A stretch of 52,000 nt of DNA from AC-32 sp963772975. Its GTDB lineage: Bacteria > Actinomycetota > Thermoleophilia > Gaiellales > Gaiellaceae. The first letter of the stretch is position 1; every line of letters begins with the position of its first letter. Positions 16,541 through 26,118 of this stretch are shown here, one piece after another. The notes under the pieces were generated by a model. That model saw only the letters and a program-made list of their open reading frames with translations. It made no database searches and was not told where the DNA came from. Made by a program: the position numbers and the translations under genes. The stretch lies in contig CAVYZH010000006.1 in NCBI GenBank assembly GCA_963772975.1, forward strand, positions 1-52,000, given 5' to 3'.

Positions 16541-16703
16541 GAGGGTTTGACGAAACGCCGACGAGGCCCTCGGGCCGCGCTGGACGCCCCGAGGCGGCGT
16601 CCTCAGTCGCACCGATAGCTACGGCTATCGGCACTCCCTGCGTCCTTGCCTCGGAACGACCAGCACACCCCGAGGGCGTGCAGCATTCCGCCAAACCCTC
16701 CTA
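16538..16703. ncRNA. 166-bp near-palindrome filling a convergent gap
   Basis: TAGGAGGGTTTG (16538-16549) is exactly complementary to 16692-16703. The arms continue to pair inward: GCCCTCGGG with CCCGAGGGC, GCTGG with CCAGC, CCGAGGC with GCCTCGG, then CCGATAGC with GCTATCGG around the loop TACG (16620-16623). The ends coincide with the TAG stops of the CBS gene (plus) and the M20 gene (minus). Most imperfect positions are transitions that give A-C mismatches in a plus-strand RNA but G-U pairs in a minus-strand RNA. It may be a bidirectional terminator, a structured RNA, or a small palindromic mobile element. There is no T-tract. Confidence 0.5.
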
Positions 16704-17855
16704 GGGTTCGAGCAGCAAGAGCGCGAGCAGGCCAGCGCGCTCGACGATGCTCGGCAGATGGACGTGCTCGTCACGCGCGTGACCGCCGTCGCCGACGGGG
16801 CCGAGGCCGTCGAGGGTGGCGGTATAGAGGCTCGTCGTGTTGGCGTCCGAGCCGCCGCCCACCAGGCCGGCGTCCTCGAGCGTGATCCCGAGCTCGCGCC
16901 CCAGACGCTCGGCGGTCGCGAGCAGCCGTCGATTCCGTGGCGTCGGCTCCATCGGCGGGCGGGCGATCCCCCCGCTCACCTCGAGCGAGCATTCCTCCAG
17001 CACCGGCCGTAGCGCGCGGATCGCGCGCTCGACCTCTGCCGCTGTTGCGGCGTCGGGGACGCGCACGCCGATGCTCGCGCAGGCTTCCGGCGCGACGACG
17101 TTCGTTCGTAGCCCTCCGTCGACGGTGCCGACGTTCACCGTGATGCCGCGCTCGGGGTCGTTGAGCGCGAACAGGCGCTGCACCTGGTGCGAGAGCTCGA
17201 GGATCGCGCTAGCGCCACGGTCGAAGCTTGCGCCCGCGTGCGAGGCCCGGCCGCGAACCGTGAGCTCGAAGCGACCGACGCCCTTGCGGGCGATCTTCAG
17301 CCGGCCTCGCTCACCTTCGCCGCACTCGAGCACGAAGGCGCGCTCGGCGCCTCGTGCCAGCGGCCTGATCACGCGCTCGGAGTCGAGGCTGCCGAGCTCC
17401 TCGTCCGTGTTGACGAGCACGACGGGCGTCAGGGCCGGTGCGATCCCGAGCGCGTGCAGGGCACGGAGCGCGAAGACGAGCTGGACGAGCCCTGCCTTCA
17501 TGTCGTGCGTGCCGGGGCCGAACAAGTCCTCGCCGGCCCGGCGCACGGGCATCTCGGCCAGCGTGCCCAGGGGCCAGACCGTGTCCATGTGCCCCAGCAC
17601 CAGCTGGAACGGGCCGTTTCGTCGACGAGCGCGAGGGCGCGCGTAGAGGTGGTTGCCGACGCCGAAGCCCGGGACGCGGCGGACGTCGTAGTCGAGCTCG
17701 ACGAGCTGAGCGGCCAGGATGGCGAAGGGTCCGCGTTGGGCGGCAGGGTCGGTCGACGGGGATTCAGCTGCGACCAGCTGCTCCAGCAGCGCCGCCGGCT
17801 CGGGCTCACGGGCGCCCAGCCAGGTGAGCAGGCGCCGCGTGAGCGCCTCGTTCAT
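16701..17855 (-). CDS. M20-family peptidase (CPG2/glutamate-carboxypeptidase-like)
   Basis: A 384-residue zinc peptidase. Metal ligands are visible in the family pattern: His in LGHMDTVWP, bridging Asp in GTHDMKAG, the catalytic Glu-Glu in NTDEELGS, Glu/Asp in LECGEGE, and the C-terminal His in GHARDEHVH. The dimerisation (lid) domain is in the middle (VGRFELTVRGRASHAGASFD). These enzymes remove C-terminal acidic residues or deacylate N-acyl amino acids in the cytoplasm. It is the third gene of an operon after tryptophanase and a flavin reductase, with a 3-bp gap, which hints at amino-acid or amino-acid-conjugate use. The TAG stop forms the end of the 166-bp palindrome. Confidence 0.9.
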   Translation of the reverse strand: MNEALTRRLLTWLGAREPEPAALLEQLVAAESPSTDPAAQRGPFAILAAQLVELDYDVRRVPGFGVGNHLYARPRARRRNGPFQLVLGHMDTVWPLGTLAEMPVRRAGEDLFGPGTHDMKAGLVQLVFALRALHALGIAPALTPVVLVNTDEELGSLDSERVIRPLARGAERAFVLECGEGERGRLKIARKGVGRFELTVRGRASHAGASFDRGASAILELSHQVQRLFALNDPERGITVNVGTVDGGLRTNVVAPEACASIGVRVPDAATAAEVERAIRALRPVLEECSLEVSGGIARPPMEPTPRNRRLLATAERLGRELGITLEDAGLVGGGSDANTTSLYTATLDGLGPVGDGGHARDEHVHLPSIVERAGLLALLLLEP

Positions 17856-17858
17856 CGT

Positions 17859-18467
17859 CTACCTGCTGAAGTCGGGCGGGAGTGGGAAGGCATGGGTCTT
17901 CTCGACCACGCCGAAACGCCCGGGCGCGAGGTAGACGAGCGGACGCAGCCCGTGCAGCAGGTCCGAGTCATCCACGTCCGTTCCCCGCAGGGCCGATCGC
18001 AGCACGCTCGCCGCGACGATCCGCCCGACGACGAGGCTGTTCTCGCCGAAGCCGTCGACCAATCGGTCGAGCACGCACTCGAGATACAGCGCGCAGCCGC
18101 CGACGAGCACGCCGTCGATGGCCTTCGCCGGGAACGTGGGCAGCGCCGCGAGCGTCGGCTTCGACCTGTTCGCCGTCCGCCCGCCCGCCGACAAGCTGGC
18201 GTCGAGGATCCGGTCGGCGCCAGGAAAGCTAACCGTGAACTCCGGGTGCAGCATGAGGTTGCGGAATGTCGCGTGACGCGGGGTGCAGACGAAACCGAAG
18301 TAGTTCTCCCAGCCGAGCGGCAGGGCCAGGTGCTTCGGGGCCAGGTCGTAGCCGTCGCCCTCCTTCGTCCCCACGAGCACGAGCGGCGCGACGGTGAAGA
18401 ACCGCTCCCAGATCGGCGTTGCCGTCGACAGCTCGACGAGCTCGGTGTCCGCCGCGGTCGTGCTCAC
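17859..18467 (-). CDS. flavin reductase / FMN-binding split-barrel protein
   Basis: A 202-residue protein of the flavin-reductase-like (DIM6/NTAB) family. The N-terminal strand APLVLVGTKEGDGYDLAPKH is followed by WENYFGFVCTPRHATFRNL, where FMN contacts are expected, then FTVSFPGA. The C-terminus has VVGRIVAASV and RPLVYLAPGRFGVV, the usual ending of this group. It binds FMN and may supply reduced flavin to an oxygenase or act as an oxidoreductase itself; no monooxygenase gene is nearby. Its ATG overlaps the stop of the tryptophanase gene (ATGA), so the two are translationally coupled. Confidence 0.82.
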   Translation of the reverse strand: MSTTAADTELVELSTATPIWERFFTVAPLVLVGTKEGDGYDLAPKHLALPLGWENYFGFVCTPRHATFRNLMLHPEFTVSFPGADRILDASLSAGGRTANRSKPTLAALPTFPAKAIDGVLVGGCALYLECVLDRLVDGFGENSLVVGRIVAASVLRSALRGTDVDDSDLLHGLRPLVYLAPGRFGVVEKTHAFPLPPDFSR

Positions 18468-19879
18468 GGCCGCCCATGCCCGGCGACCGTTCCCGGCTGC
18501 GCCTCGTAGCCCTCGAGGAAGGCGCCTTCTGCTTCGAACCGCGCCTGGAAGAAACGGAGGTGCTCGGGCTCGTAGGTCATCCGCAGGCCGGGGACCCGAG
18601 CGCGACGCTCGAAGACGTCGGTGACCACGTCGGCGACGTAGGCCAGGTGCTCCTGGGTGTAGACCCGCCGCGGGATCGTCAGGCGGACGAGCTCGAGCCC
18701 GTCGTAGGGCTCGTCGCCGTGCTGGCCGGAGACGATGCCGCGCTCCATCGAGCGCACGCCGCCGGCAAGGTAGAGCGCGGCCGCCAGCGCCTGCGCCGGG
18801 AACTCCGCCTGCGGCAGGTGCCGCAGGAATCGCTTCGCGTCGAGGAAGACCGCGTGCGCGCCGATCGGCACGACAATCGGGATCCCGCGCTCGAGCAGCA
18901 GGCCGCCGAGGAAGGCGCTCTGCGAGACGTAGTGGCGGACGATCGCCTCGTCGGCCGACTCGCGAATTCCCTGTGCGAGCGCCTCCATGTCGTGACCGGC
19001 GATGCCGCCGTAGTGCGGGAAGCCCTCGTAGATCACGACCTCCTCGCGCGCCCGTCCGGCGAGCTCGTCGTCGGTCAACGCGAGGACGCCGCCGATCGGA
19101 ACGAAGTGGTCCTTCTTGGATGAGAAGACCGCGCCGTCGGCGAGCGAGGCGATCGCGGCGATCACCCCGGCGAACGGGGTGGAGGCCCTGCCGGGCTCGC
19201 GGTCGCGGACGAAGAGCGCGTTCTCCGAGATTCGCGTCGCGTCCAGGATCAGCGGCACGCCGTGCCTGCGCGTCAGCTCGCGCACGGCGGTCAGGTTCTC
19301 GAGCGAGAACGGCTGACCGCCCGCCATGTTGAGGCAGGCCTCGACCCGGACGAAGGCGATCCGCTCCGGCGCGGCGGCCTCGAGCACGTGGCGCAACTTC
19401 TCGAGGTCGACGTTCCCCTTGAACGGGTGCGTCGAGGTCGGGTCGCCCGCCTCCGGGATCGAGACGTCGACCCAGGTGCCGCCCGCCAGCTCGACGTGCT
19501 CGCGCGAGGTAGTGAAATAGAGGTTCGAGGGCACGAGCAGGCCCGGCCGGACGAGCAGCTTCGCCAGCAGGTGCTCGGCGCCGCGGCCCTGGTGGGTCGG
19601 GATCGTGTGGCGGAAGCCGTAGACGTCGCGCACTGCCTGCTCGAGGCGGAAGAAGCTACGCGAGCCCGCGTAGGCCTCGTCGCCGAGCTCCATCGCGGCC
19701 CGCTGCTCCTGTGAGAGCGCGGAGGTGCCACTGTCGGTCAGCAGGTCGATGTAGACGTCCTCGGAGCGAAGCAGGAAGGTGTTGTAACCGGCGGCCTCGA
19801 GTGCGCGCCTGCGCTCTTCCGCGGGCCGCAGCGAAACCGGCTCGACCACCTTGATCTTCCAGGGAGGAGGAGTCGTCAC
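18464..19879 (-). CDS. tnaA: tryptophanase (beta-eliminating lyase)
   Basis: About 471 residues from the GTG at 19879, the length of E. coli TnaA. The frame is open for about 100 codons further upstream, but that part reads into the promoter region and the divergent gene. The N-terminus WKIKVVEPVSLRP and RALEAAGYNTFLLRSEDVYI is classic for the family. IPTHQGRGAEH, NLYFTTSREHVELAGG and ILDATRISENALF follow. The PLP lysine is in FSSKKDHFVPIGG; VPxGG fits tryptophanase better than tyrosine phenol-lyase. The enzyme splits L-tryptophan into indole, pyruvate and ammonia. It is the first gene of the operon with the flavin reductase and M20 peptidase. Confidence 0.88.
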   Translation of the reverse strand: MTTPPPWKIKVVEPVSLRPAEERRRALEAAGYNTFLLRSEDVYIDLLTDSGTSALSQEQRAAMELGDEAYAGSRSFFRLEQAVRDVYGFRHTIPTHQGRGAEHLLAKLLVRPGLLVPSNLYFTTSREHVELAGGTWVDVSIPEAGDPTSTHPFKGNVDLEKLRHVLEAAAPERIAFVRVEACLNMAGGQPFSLENLTAVRELTRRHGVPLILDATRISENALFVRDREPGRASTPFAGVIAAIASLADGAVFSSKKDHFVPIGGVLALTDDELAGRAREEVVIYEGFPHYGGIAGHDMEALAQGIRESADEAIVRHYVSQSAFLGGLLLERGIPIVVPIGAHAVFLDAKRFLRHLPQAEFPAQALAAALYLAGGVRSMERGIVSGQHGDEPYDGLELVRLTIPRRVYTQEHLAYVADVVTDVFERRARVPGLRMTYEPEHLRFFQARFEAEGAFLEGYEAQPGTVAGHGRP

Positions 19880-20021
19880 TCCCTGATCCTCATCCCGCGA
19901 GACCCGCGGGGCATCCGGGGATTCCCGCCTCTCCGCGCGGCCGACTACTGAGGCGTAAGGACTTCGTAAGGCACGTCCGGAATGCCTGGATCCGGCCAGA
20001 GTGGCGGCTAGCATCCATTGG

Positions 20022-20950
<929 letters not shown>

Positions 20951-20961
<11 letters not shown>

Positions 20962-22096
20962 ACGAATCTGCATCGCCCTGATCATGATCGTCCTCTGCGG
21001 CGTCGCTGCGACAGCCAAGCCAAACCCGGCGAAGGCCGCCGGCGGGATGCTCGTGGGAATCTACGACCCGGTTCAGCCGCTGGCGGCGCCGGACGCTACG
21101 TTCAAGACGCTGGTCAGCCTGCGCGCCCAGATCATCCGTCTGAACCTGGACTGGAATCTGATCGCCACCAAGCAGCCGGAAGCCCCGACCGATCCGGCCG
21201 ACCCGGCCTACGACTGGTCGACCTACGACCGCGCCGCGCTGAACGCGGCGAAAAACAAGATCCAGGTGCTGTTCACCATCTACGGCACCCCGCGCTGGGC
21301 GCAGAGCGGCAAGAAGGGGGTCAACCGGGCGCCGACGAACATGAAGAGCCTGCGCTACTTCGCGCTGGCCGCGGCAAAGCGTTACAGCGGCTCGTTCAAG
21401 CGTGAGGACGGCACGAAGCTGCCGGCGGTCCGGAAGTGGCTCGCCTGGAACGAGCCGAACAACCCGATCTTCCTGCAGCCGCAGTGGCAGAAGGTCGGCA
21501 GGGGCTACATCCCGATCGCGGCGCGCAACTACGTCGGCATCTGCACCGCGGTCTTCACCGGCGTCCACTCCTCGCACCTGAGCAAGGAGGTCGTCGGCTG
21601 CGGCGCCACCGACCCGCGTGGCAACAACGCTCCCCGGAGCAACCGGCCGTCGATCTCGCCGATCGCGTTCCTGAACGCCCTGCACAGGTACGGGCTCAAG
21701 CGCCGTGGCTTCGACGTCTACGCGCACCACCCGTACTACGGGCGCCCGAACGAGTCGCCGAGCACGATGCCGAAGGACAAGCAGACGGTCACGCTGGCCA
21801 ACATCTCGGTGCTCACCAAGCTCCTGAGCAAGTGGTATGGCAACAAGAAGCTCTGGATCACCGAGTACGGCTACCAGACGCGCCCGCCCGACAGGTCGTT
21901 CGGCGTCACCTGGGTCAAGCAGGCGCAGTACCTGACGGAGGCGTACAAGCTCGCCCGCAAGAACCCGCACATCACGATGATGCTCTGGTTCCTGCTCCGC
22001 GACGAGGGCCGGCTGAGCGGCTGGCAGTCGGGTCTCTTCACCGTCGGCGGGAAGAAGAAGCCCGCTTACGACGCGTTCCGCCGCCTGCCACACTAG
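20951..22096 (+). CDS. secreted glycoside hydrolase, clan-A-like
   Basis: A 381-residue exported protein. The TTG start at 20951 has GGGAG six bases upstream and overlaps the stop of the decarboxylase gene. The signal peptide covers about 1-30 (IALIMIVLCGVAATA). The (beta/alpha)8 catalytic domain shows RLNLDWNLI, FTIYGTPRWAQ, acid/base Glu168 in AWNEPN and nucleophile Glu305 in LWITEYGYQT; HHPYYG lies between. It is a sibling of the enzyme at 3683-4861, and both finish with GWQSG and a KxxYxAF-like tail. Encoded inside a glycan-synthesis operon, it may edit or release the finished polysaccharide outside the cell. Substrate is unknown. Confidence 0.82.
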
Positions 22097-22101
22097 GACA
22101 C

Positions 22102-22986
22102 GTGGCGACACCGACATCGCAACCGGGGCGGGGCCGAATCCCCGCCCCTGTTGCAGAGGACGACGCGCCGGTCCGGATCGTCAGCGACATCCGGGCCGGT
22201 GCGCCGTTCCTGCTCACGCGCGCGCAGCTGCTCGTGGCCGCCCGCCGCCTCGCCAGCATCACCGCGCTGGTCTGCGTCGACCTTGGCGGGCTCGTGCTCG
22301 GGCTCTACGCGGCACTGGTGGCGAGGGAGCTGTACTACGGGCGCGAGCCGGTGCTCTGGGGCGTGCTCTGGCGGATCGAGACCGACTGGCTGCCGTTCCT
22401 GACGCTCATCACCGTGCTCGTCTTCTCGCAGGCGCATCTGTACGAGGAGCGCGAGCGCCGGCCGGGCTTTGGGCGCGTGCTGTCGTCGCTGATCCTGGTC
22501 GCGTTGATCACGCTGGCGTTCGCGATCGGCACCGGGCACCAGTTCTCGACCTACGGGCTCGCACCGGCTGCCGTGATCCTCTGTGCAGCCACGATCGCCG
22601 TGCTACGTACGAGTTACGAGTTCGTCACGGGCGAGGTGCTGCGCCAGCTGGGCGTGCGGCGCTACGCGCTGCTGGCGGGCTCCGGCGAGAACGTCGCACG
22701 CTTGCGCGCCGCGCTGGGCTCGGGCCGCAGCGGGATCGACTACGAGTTCGTCGGAGCCGTCGCGCCGTCGCCCGTGGGCGTTGGCCTGCCGGTGCTGGGC
22801 GACGTGCACGACCTGCCCGCGCTGCTCGACCGCGAGCGCGTGGACGAGCTGATCGTGACGGACTCCGACTTCGGCGAGCGCGAGCTGCTGGAGATCGTCG
22901 ACCACGCCCACCGGCGCGGGGTCGAGGTCCGGATCGCGCCGAAGGCAACCGAGCTGCTGACCTCGCGCGCCGAGTTCGTGATGAGG
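22102..22986 (+). pseudogene. N-terminal half of a polyprenyl glycosylphosphotransferase
   Basis: From the GTG at 22102 (AGGA upstream) the frame encodes about 295 residues. Four membrane segments (for example ITALVCVDLGGLVLGLYAAL and SSLILVALITLAFAIGT) are followed by the Rossmann-like CoA-binding-type domain (YALLAGSGENVARLRAALG, VDELIVTDSDFGERELLEIV) and a short ELLTSRAEFV. The order and sequence match the N-terminal part of undecaprenyl-phosphate glucose/galactose phosphotransferases. The catalytic bacterial-sugar-transferase domain should follow but is missing. After RAEFV the sequence becomes the antisense of a truncated epimerase gene. The product could not start glycan synthesis. Confidence 0.8.
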
Positions 22987-22989
22987 GCC

Positions 22990-23619
22990 GGTCAGGCATC
23001 CCCCGCGAAAGCAAACCGTCGGCATGCCGAAGTAGCGTCCGTACTCCTGCACGAGAACGTCGGCTGCGGCCTTCGAGGCTCCGAACAGGCTGTGCATCGT
23101 CCCGTCGATCCGCATCGTCTCGTCGATCCCATTCCAGTAGGCGGGGTCGGCGTAATCCCAACGCGTTTCGAGCTCCACGAGCTCGAGCTCGTTCGGCGCG
23201 TCACCGTAGACCTTGTTGGTCGAGAGGAAGACGAACGGCGAATCCGGGCACGAGCGCCGGGCGCCCTCGAGGAGGTTCAGTGTCCCGACCGCGTTGACCT
23301 CGAAGTCGTCGAAGGGTCGAGACGCGGCCAGGTCGTGCGAGGGCTGGGCCGCGCAGTGGACGATCAGGTCCGGCGCGGACCTCGGCGGCAAGGCCGAGGA
23401 TCCCGTCGCGGTCACGAATGTCGAGGTCGCGGTGTTCAAACGTGCCGTCGCCGTTCGCATCAGCCGCTCGAGGTTCCACGTCGTGTCCCCAGGCTGGCCG
23501 AAGAAGTCGCGGCGCATGTTGTTGTCGACGCCAACCACGCGGAAACCGCGCGCGTCGAAGAAGGTGACGGCCTCAGAGCCGATCAGGCCGCTGGAACCGG
23601 TGATGAGTGCGCACTTCAT
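22990..23619 (-). pseudogene. truncated CDP-paratose-2-epimerase-like gene
   Basis: Starts MKCALITGSSGLIGSEAV, the NAD-binding motif, followed by VVGVDNNMRRDFFGQPGDTT, typical of CDP-paratose/tyvelose-2-epimerase-like proteins. Later come HCAAQPSHDLAASRPFDDFE, FLSTNKVYGDAPNELEL and GASKAAADVLVQEYGRYFG. It stops making sense after CFRGGCLTGP, about 120 residues before the normal end, exactly where the plus-strand sugar transferase is cut. Two compensating one-base shifts (near 23455 and 23375) also hide ANGDGTFEHRDLDIRDRDGI. It is divergent from the next gene with a 50-bp gap. The product probably lacks part of its substrate domain. Confidence 0.75.
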
Positions 23620-23669
23620 TGCATCTGTGACGAACCGTGACAGGAAGGCCGCCGGGCATACTAGGCCGC

Positions 23670-24883
23670 GTGCGGCCGCCGAAGATCCTAGCTGTCGTCT
23701 CCGCGATCGATCTCAACTTCCGCTATGGCTGTACGCCGGCCTGGTGGCAGATCTGGAAGGGCCTCTACGAGGCCGGCGTTGACCTGATCCTGACGCCGTA
23801 CCGTGGTCGGGCGCTCGAGTCGCCGTGGTGGCGCACGTACCCGAACCCCTGCTACCGCGAGGGCGAGTTGTTCGCGGCCGCACAGCCGGCGCTCGCGCGG
23901 CTGCGCGGAGACACCCACTTTCGTCGCAACGAGGACCGGCCGTCCGAGTCGGCCGGGGAGCGCGCGGCGCGGGAAGTGATCAAGCGCTGGGTCAACCCTC
24001 GCTGGCGTCGGCACCTGGAGCGGATCCTCGAACGGGAGCGCGACGTCGACGCCGTGGTGGTCTTCACCGTGCCGATGAGCCACCTCCGCGGCATCCCTAC
24101 GTTCCTGCGCGAGCGCTTCGACATCCCGGTCGTCTACTACGACGCCGACGTGCCGATGAGCCTGCCCGAGTTCGGTGGGATGGACACCGGCTTCAACATC
24201 TACCACGGCGCCGACCCTAGCGAGTACGACCTCGTTCCTCTCAAACTCCGAGGGCGGCCTCGGCCGACTGCGCGAGCTTGGTGCGCGCCGCGCGGAGGCG
24301 CTCTTCTGGGGCGCCGACCCGGAGCTGTTCGCGCCGATCGACGTCGAGAAAGAGCACGACGTGTTCTTCTACGCGTATGGCGACAAGTTCCGACGCGACT
24401 GGATGGCACGGATGATCGGCGAGCCGAGCCGTGAACTCAAGGCGTCGATTTCGCGCTCGGTGGCACAGACTTCCAGGGCGACGTCGGCCACGCGCGAATG
24501 CTCCGCTACTTCCCGGTCAACATGCTCTCGCGGGTGATCTCAGCGAGTCGCATCAACCTCAACGTCGCGCGGAGGCCGCACGCAACGGTCTTCGCGTCCT
24601 CGACGAGCCGACTCTTCGAGCTCGCGTCCGCAGGCGGCGGCGATCGTGACGAACCCCTACGACGGGATCGAGCGGTGGTTCGAGCCGGGTAGCGAGCTGC
24701 GCGTGGTATCGACCTCGGAGCGAGGCGGTCGACGCTACCGAGAGCTCCTAGCGGACCCGGCAGCCGCTGAGGAGCTTGGCCGGCGGGCCAGTGAGCGCGT
24801 CCTCGATGAGCACACGTTCGCCCACCGGGCTCGCCGGCTGCTCGACCTTGTCGGTGCGACGCCGCGCGAACGTCGCCGGCTGA
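23670..24883 (+). CDS. CgeB-like glycosyltransferase (frameshifted)
   Basis: About 400 residues. The N-terminal half begins with VRPPKILAVVSAIDLNFRYG and CTPAWWQIWKGLYEAGVDLI, and contains VVFTVPMSHLRGIPTFLRER and PVVYYDADVPMSLPEFGGMD. The C-terminal half has the glycosyl-transferase 1_2 type region (MLRYFPVNMLSRVISASRIN, RRPHATVFASSTSRLFELAS, TNPYDGIERWFEPG). Frameshifts near 24240, 24445 and 24635 split it. The likely stop is the TGA overlapping the next ATG (TGATG at 24881); as sequenced, its last frame runs on into the next gene. It probably adds a sugar to the lipid-linked glycan in the cytoplasm. The CgeB-like assignment rests on the C-terminal pattern only. Confidence 0.7.
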
Positions 24884-26118
24884 TGCGGTCATCCTGTTCG
24901 TTGACGCAGGTCGCGCCGCCGTCGACTCTGGTTGCGGCGAGGCGGGTCGCCGGCTTCACGAAGTACCTGGCCCGGCTTGGCCACCGCGTCACGGTTCTGA
25001 CCTCGAGTGTCTCCGGGGACGGATCGATCGAAGGTGCGGCGGGGGTCGTGCGCACCGGCGACCTGATGCTCACACCGCTGAATTGGCGCCGCCGCCACTT
25101 TCGGGCATTCGCCGGCGAGGAGACCGGCGGCTACGTCAAGCCGAGCGTGCTCGAGCGTGTCGTTGTGCCCGACGTCGCGCTGGCCACGTGGCTTCCGTAC
25201 GCGCTTCCACGCGCGCTGAGGCTCGCGCGAGAACGGTTCGATGTCGTCGTCACCTCGGCGCCGCCTCAGTCCGCTCACTTCGTCGGACTTGCGCTCAAAC
25301 GACGAGGGCTTCGTTGGATCGCGGACTTTCGCGACGGCTGGAGGTTCGAGCCGCACGGGGCGGAATGGCCTACCGGCCTCCAGCGCCATGTCGACACCGC
25401 GCTCGAGCAACAGGTCGTTCGCAGAGCCGACGCCGCCATAGCCGTCACCGAGCCGATCGCCGAAGACCTCCGCAGGCGCTTCGGAGCCCGTGTCGAGGTG
25501 ATCACGAACGGCTTCGACCCGGAAGATCCGGTCGGGAACGGCACTTCCGCCTGGCTCGACCCCACACGCGTCAGCCTCGTGCACACGGGCCGGATCGAGG
25601 CTGCTCGCAGCAGCCTCGCGCCGCTACTCGCCGCACTGCGGTTGCTGCGCATCGCGCATCCGTCGAGTGCAGAACGCCTCGAGCTGGTTTTGGCCGGTCC
25701 GCTCTCGGCGGACGAGCAGCGGCTTGTCGCCGCGCCGGACCTGCGCTCGTCGGTGCGCGCGCTCGGCCAGCTCCCGCGCCCCGAGGTGCTCGCACTCCAG
25801 CGCGCCGCCGACTGGCTGCTCGTGATCACCGAAGGCGATCGCCGAAAGAGCGTCGCGACCGGAAAGCTCTTCGAATACCTCGCCGCGGGTAAGCCTGTCC
25901 TCGTGCTCGGCGAGGGAACCGAGGCCGCGCGCATTGCTGCGGACGCGGGCCCCTCCGTCGTCGTCTCCGCCGTGGATCCTCGGGCGATTGCGGGTGGCCT
26001 CCAGCAGGTTCACGAGTCCGAGATCGGGCCGCCATCCCCGGGAAACGTCGAGCAGTACTCCTATCCGGTGCTCGCCGCGCGGCTCGCCGAGTTGATCGAG
26101 AGCGTCTGTGGCCGCTGA
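24883..26118 (+). CDS. GT4-type glycosyltransferase
   Basis: About 411 residues, GT-B fold. The acceptor domain starts around QVAPPSTLVAARRVAGFTKY and has VVTSAPPQSAHFVGLALKRR and WIADFRDGWRFEP; the donor domain has VITNGFDPED, LVHTGRIE, a GQLPRPEVLALQRAADWLLV segment and KLFEYLAAGKPVLVLGEG with the C-terminal Glu-x7-Glu-type site. Lys/Glu positions fit retaining GT4 enzymes. The first ten codons look shifted: MRSSCSLTQ would read VILF in another frame. The end overlaps the start of the next gene by 11 bp. It is a cytoplasmic or membrane-surface sugar transferase in the glycan operon; donor sugar unknown. Confidence 0.85.
   Translation: MRSSCSLTQVAPPSTLVAARRVAGFTKYLARLGHRVTVLTSSVSGDGSIEGAAGVVRTGDLMLTPLNWRRRHFRAFAGEETGGYVKPSVLERVVVPDVALATWLPYALPRALRLARERFDVVVTSAPPQSAHFVGLALKRRGLRWIADFRDGWRFEPHGAEWPTGLQRHVDTALEQQVVRRADAAIAVTEPIAEDLRRRFGARVEVITNGFDPEDPVGNGTSAWLDPTRVSLVHTGRIEAARSSLAPLLAALRLLRIAHPSSAERLELVLAGPLSADEQRLVAAPDLRSSVRALGQLPRPEVLALQRAADWLLVITEGDRRKSVATGKLFEYLAAGKPVLVLGEGTEAARIAADAGPSVVVSAVDPRAIAGGLQQVHESEIGPPSPGNVEQYSYPVLAARLAELIESVCGR

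Noticed and set aside
14081..16612. Very long open frames (over 800 codons) on both strands across tdh-kbl-CBS
   Set aside because: They overlap clear enzymes in other frames and read as Arg/Ala/Gly-rich low-complexity protein without motifs, a usual artefact of GC-rich codon bias.
21436..23640. A single 734-codon plus-strand frame suggesting a giant fusion protein
   Set aside because: It consists of an antisense-like out-of-frame part of the hydrolase, the truncated sugar transferase from 22102, and the antisense of the epimerase. Only the middle part is coding.
24646..26118. A fused two-glycosyltransferase protein
   Set aside because: The frame joins the tail of the CgeB-like enzyme to the next GT4 without a stop, but a TGATG at 24881 and nearby indels indicate two separate genes.
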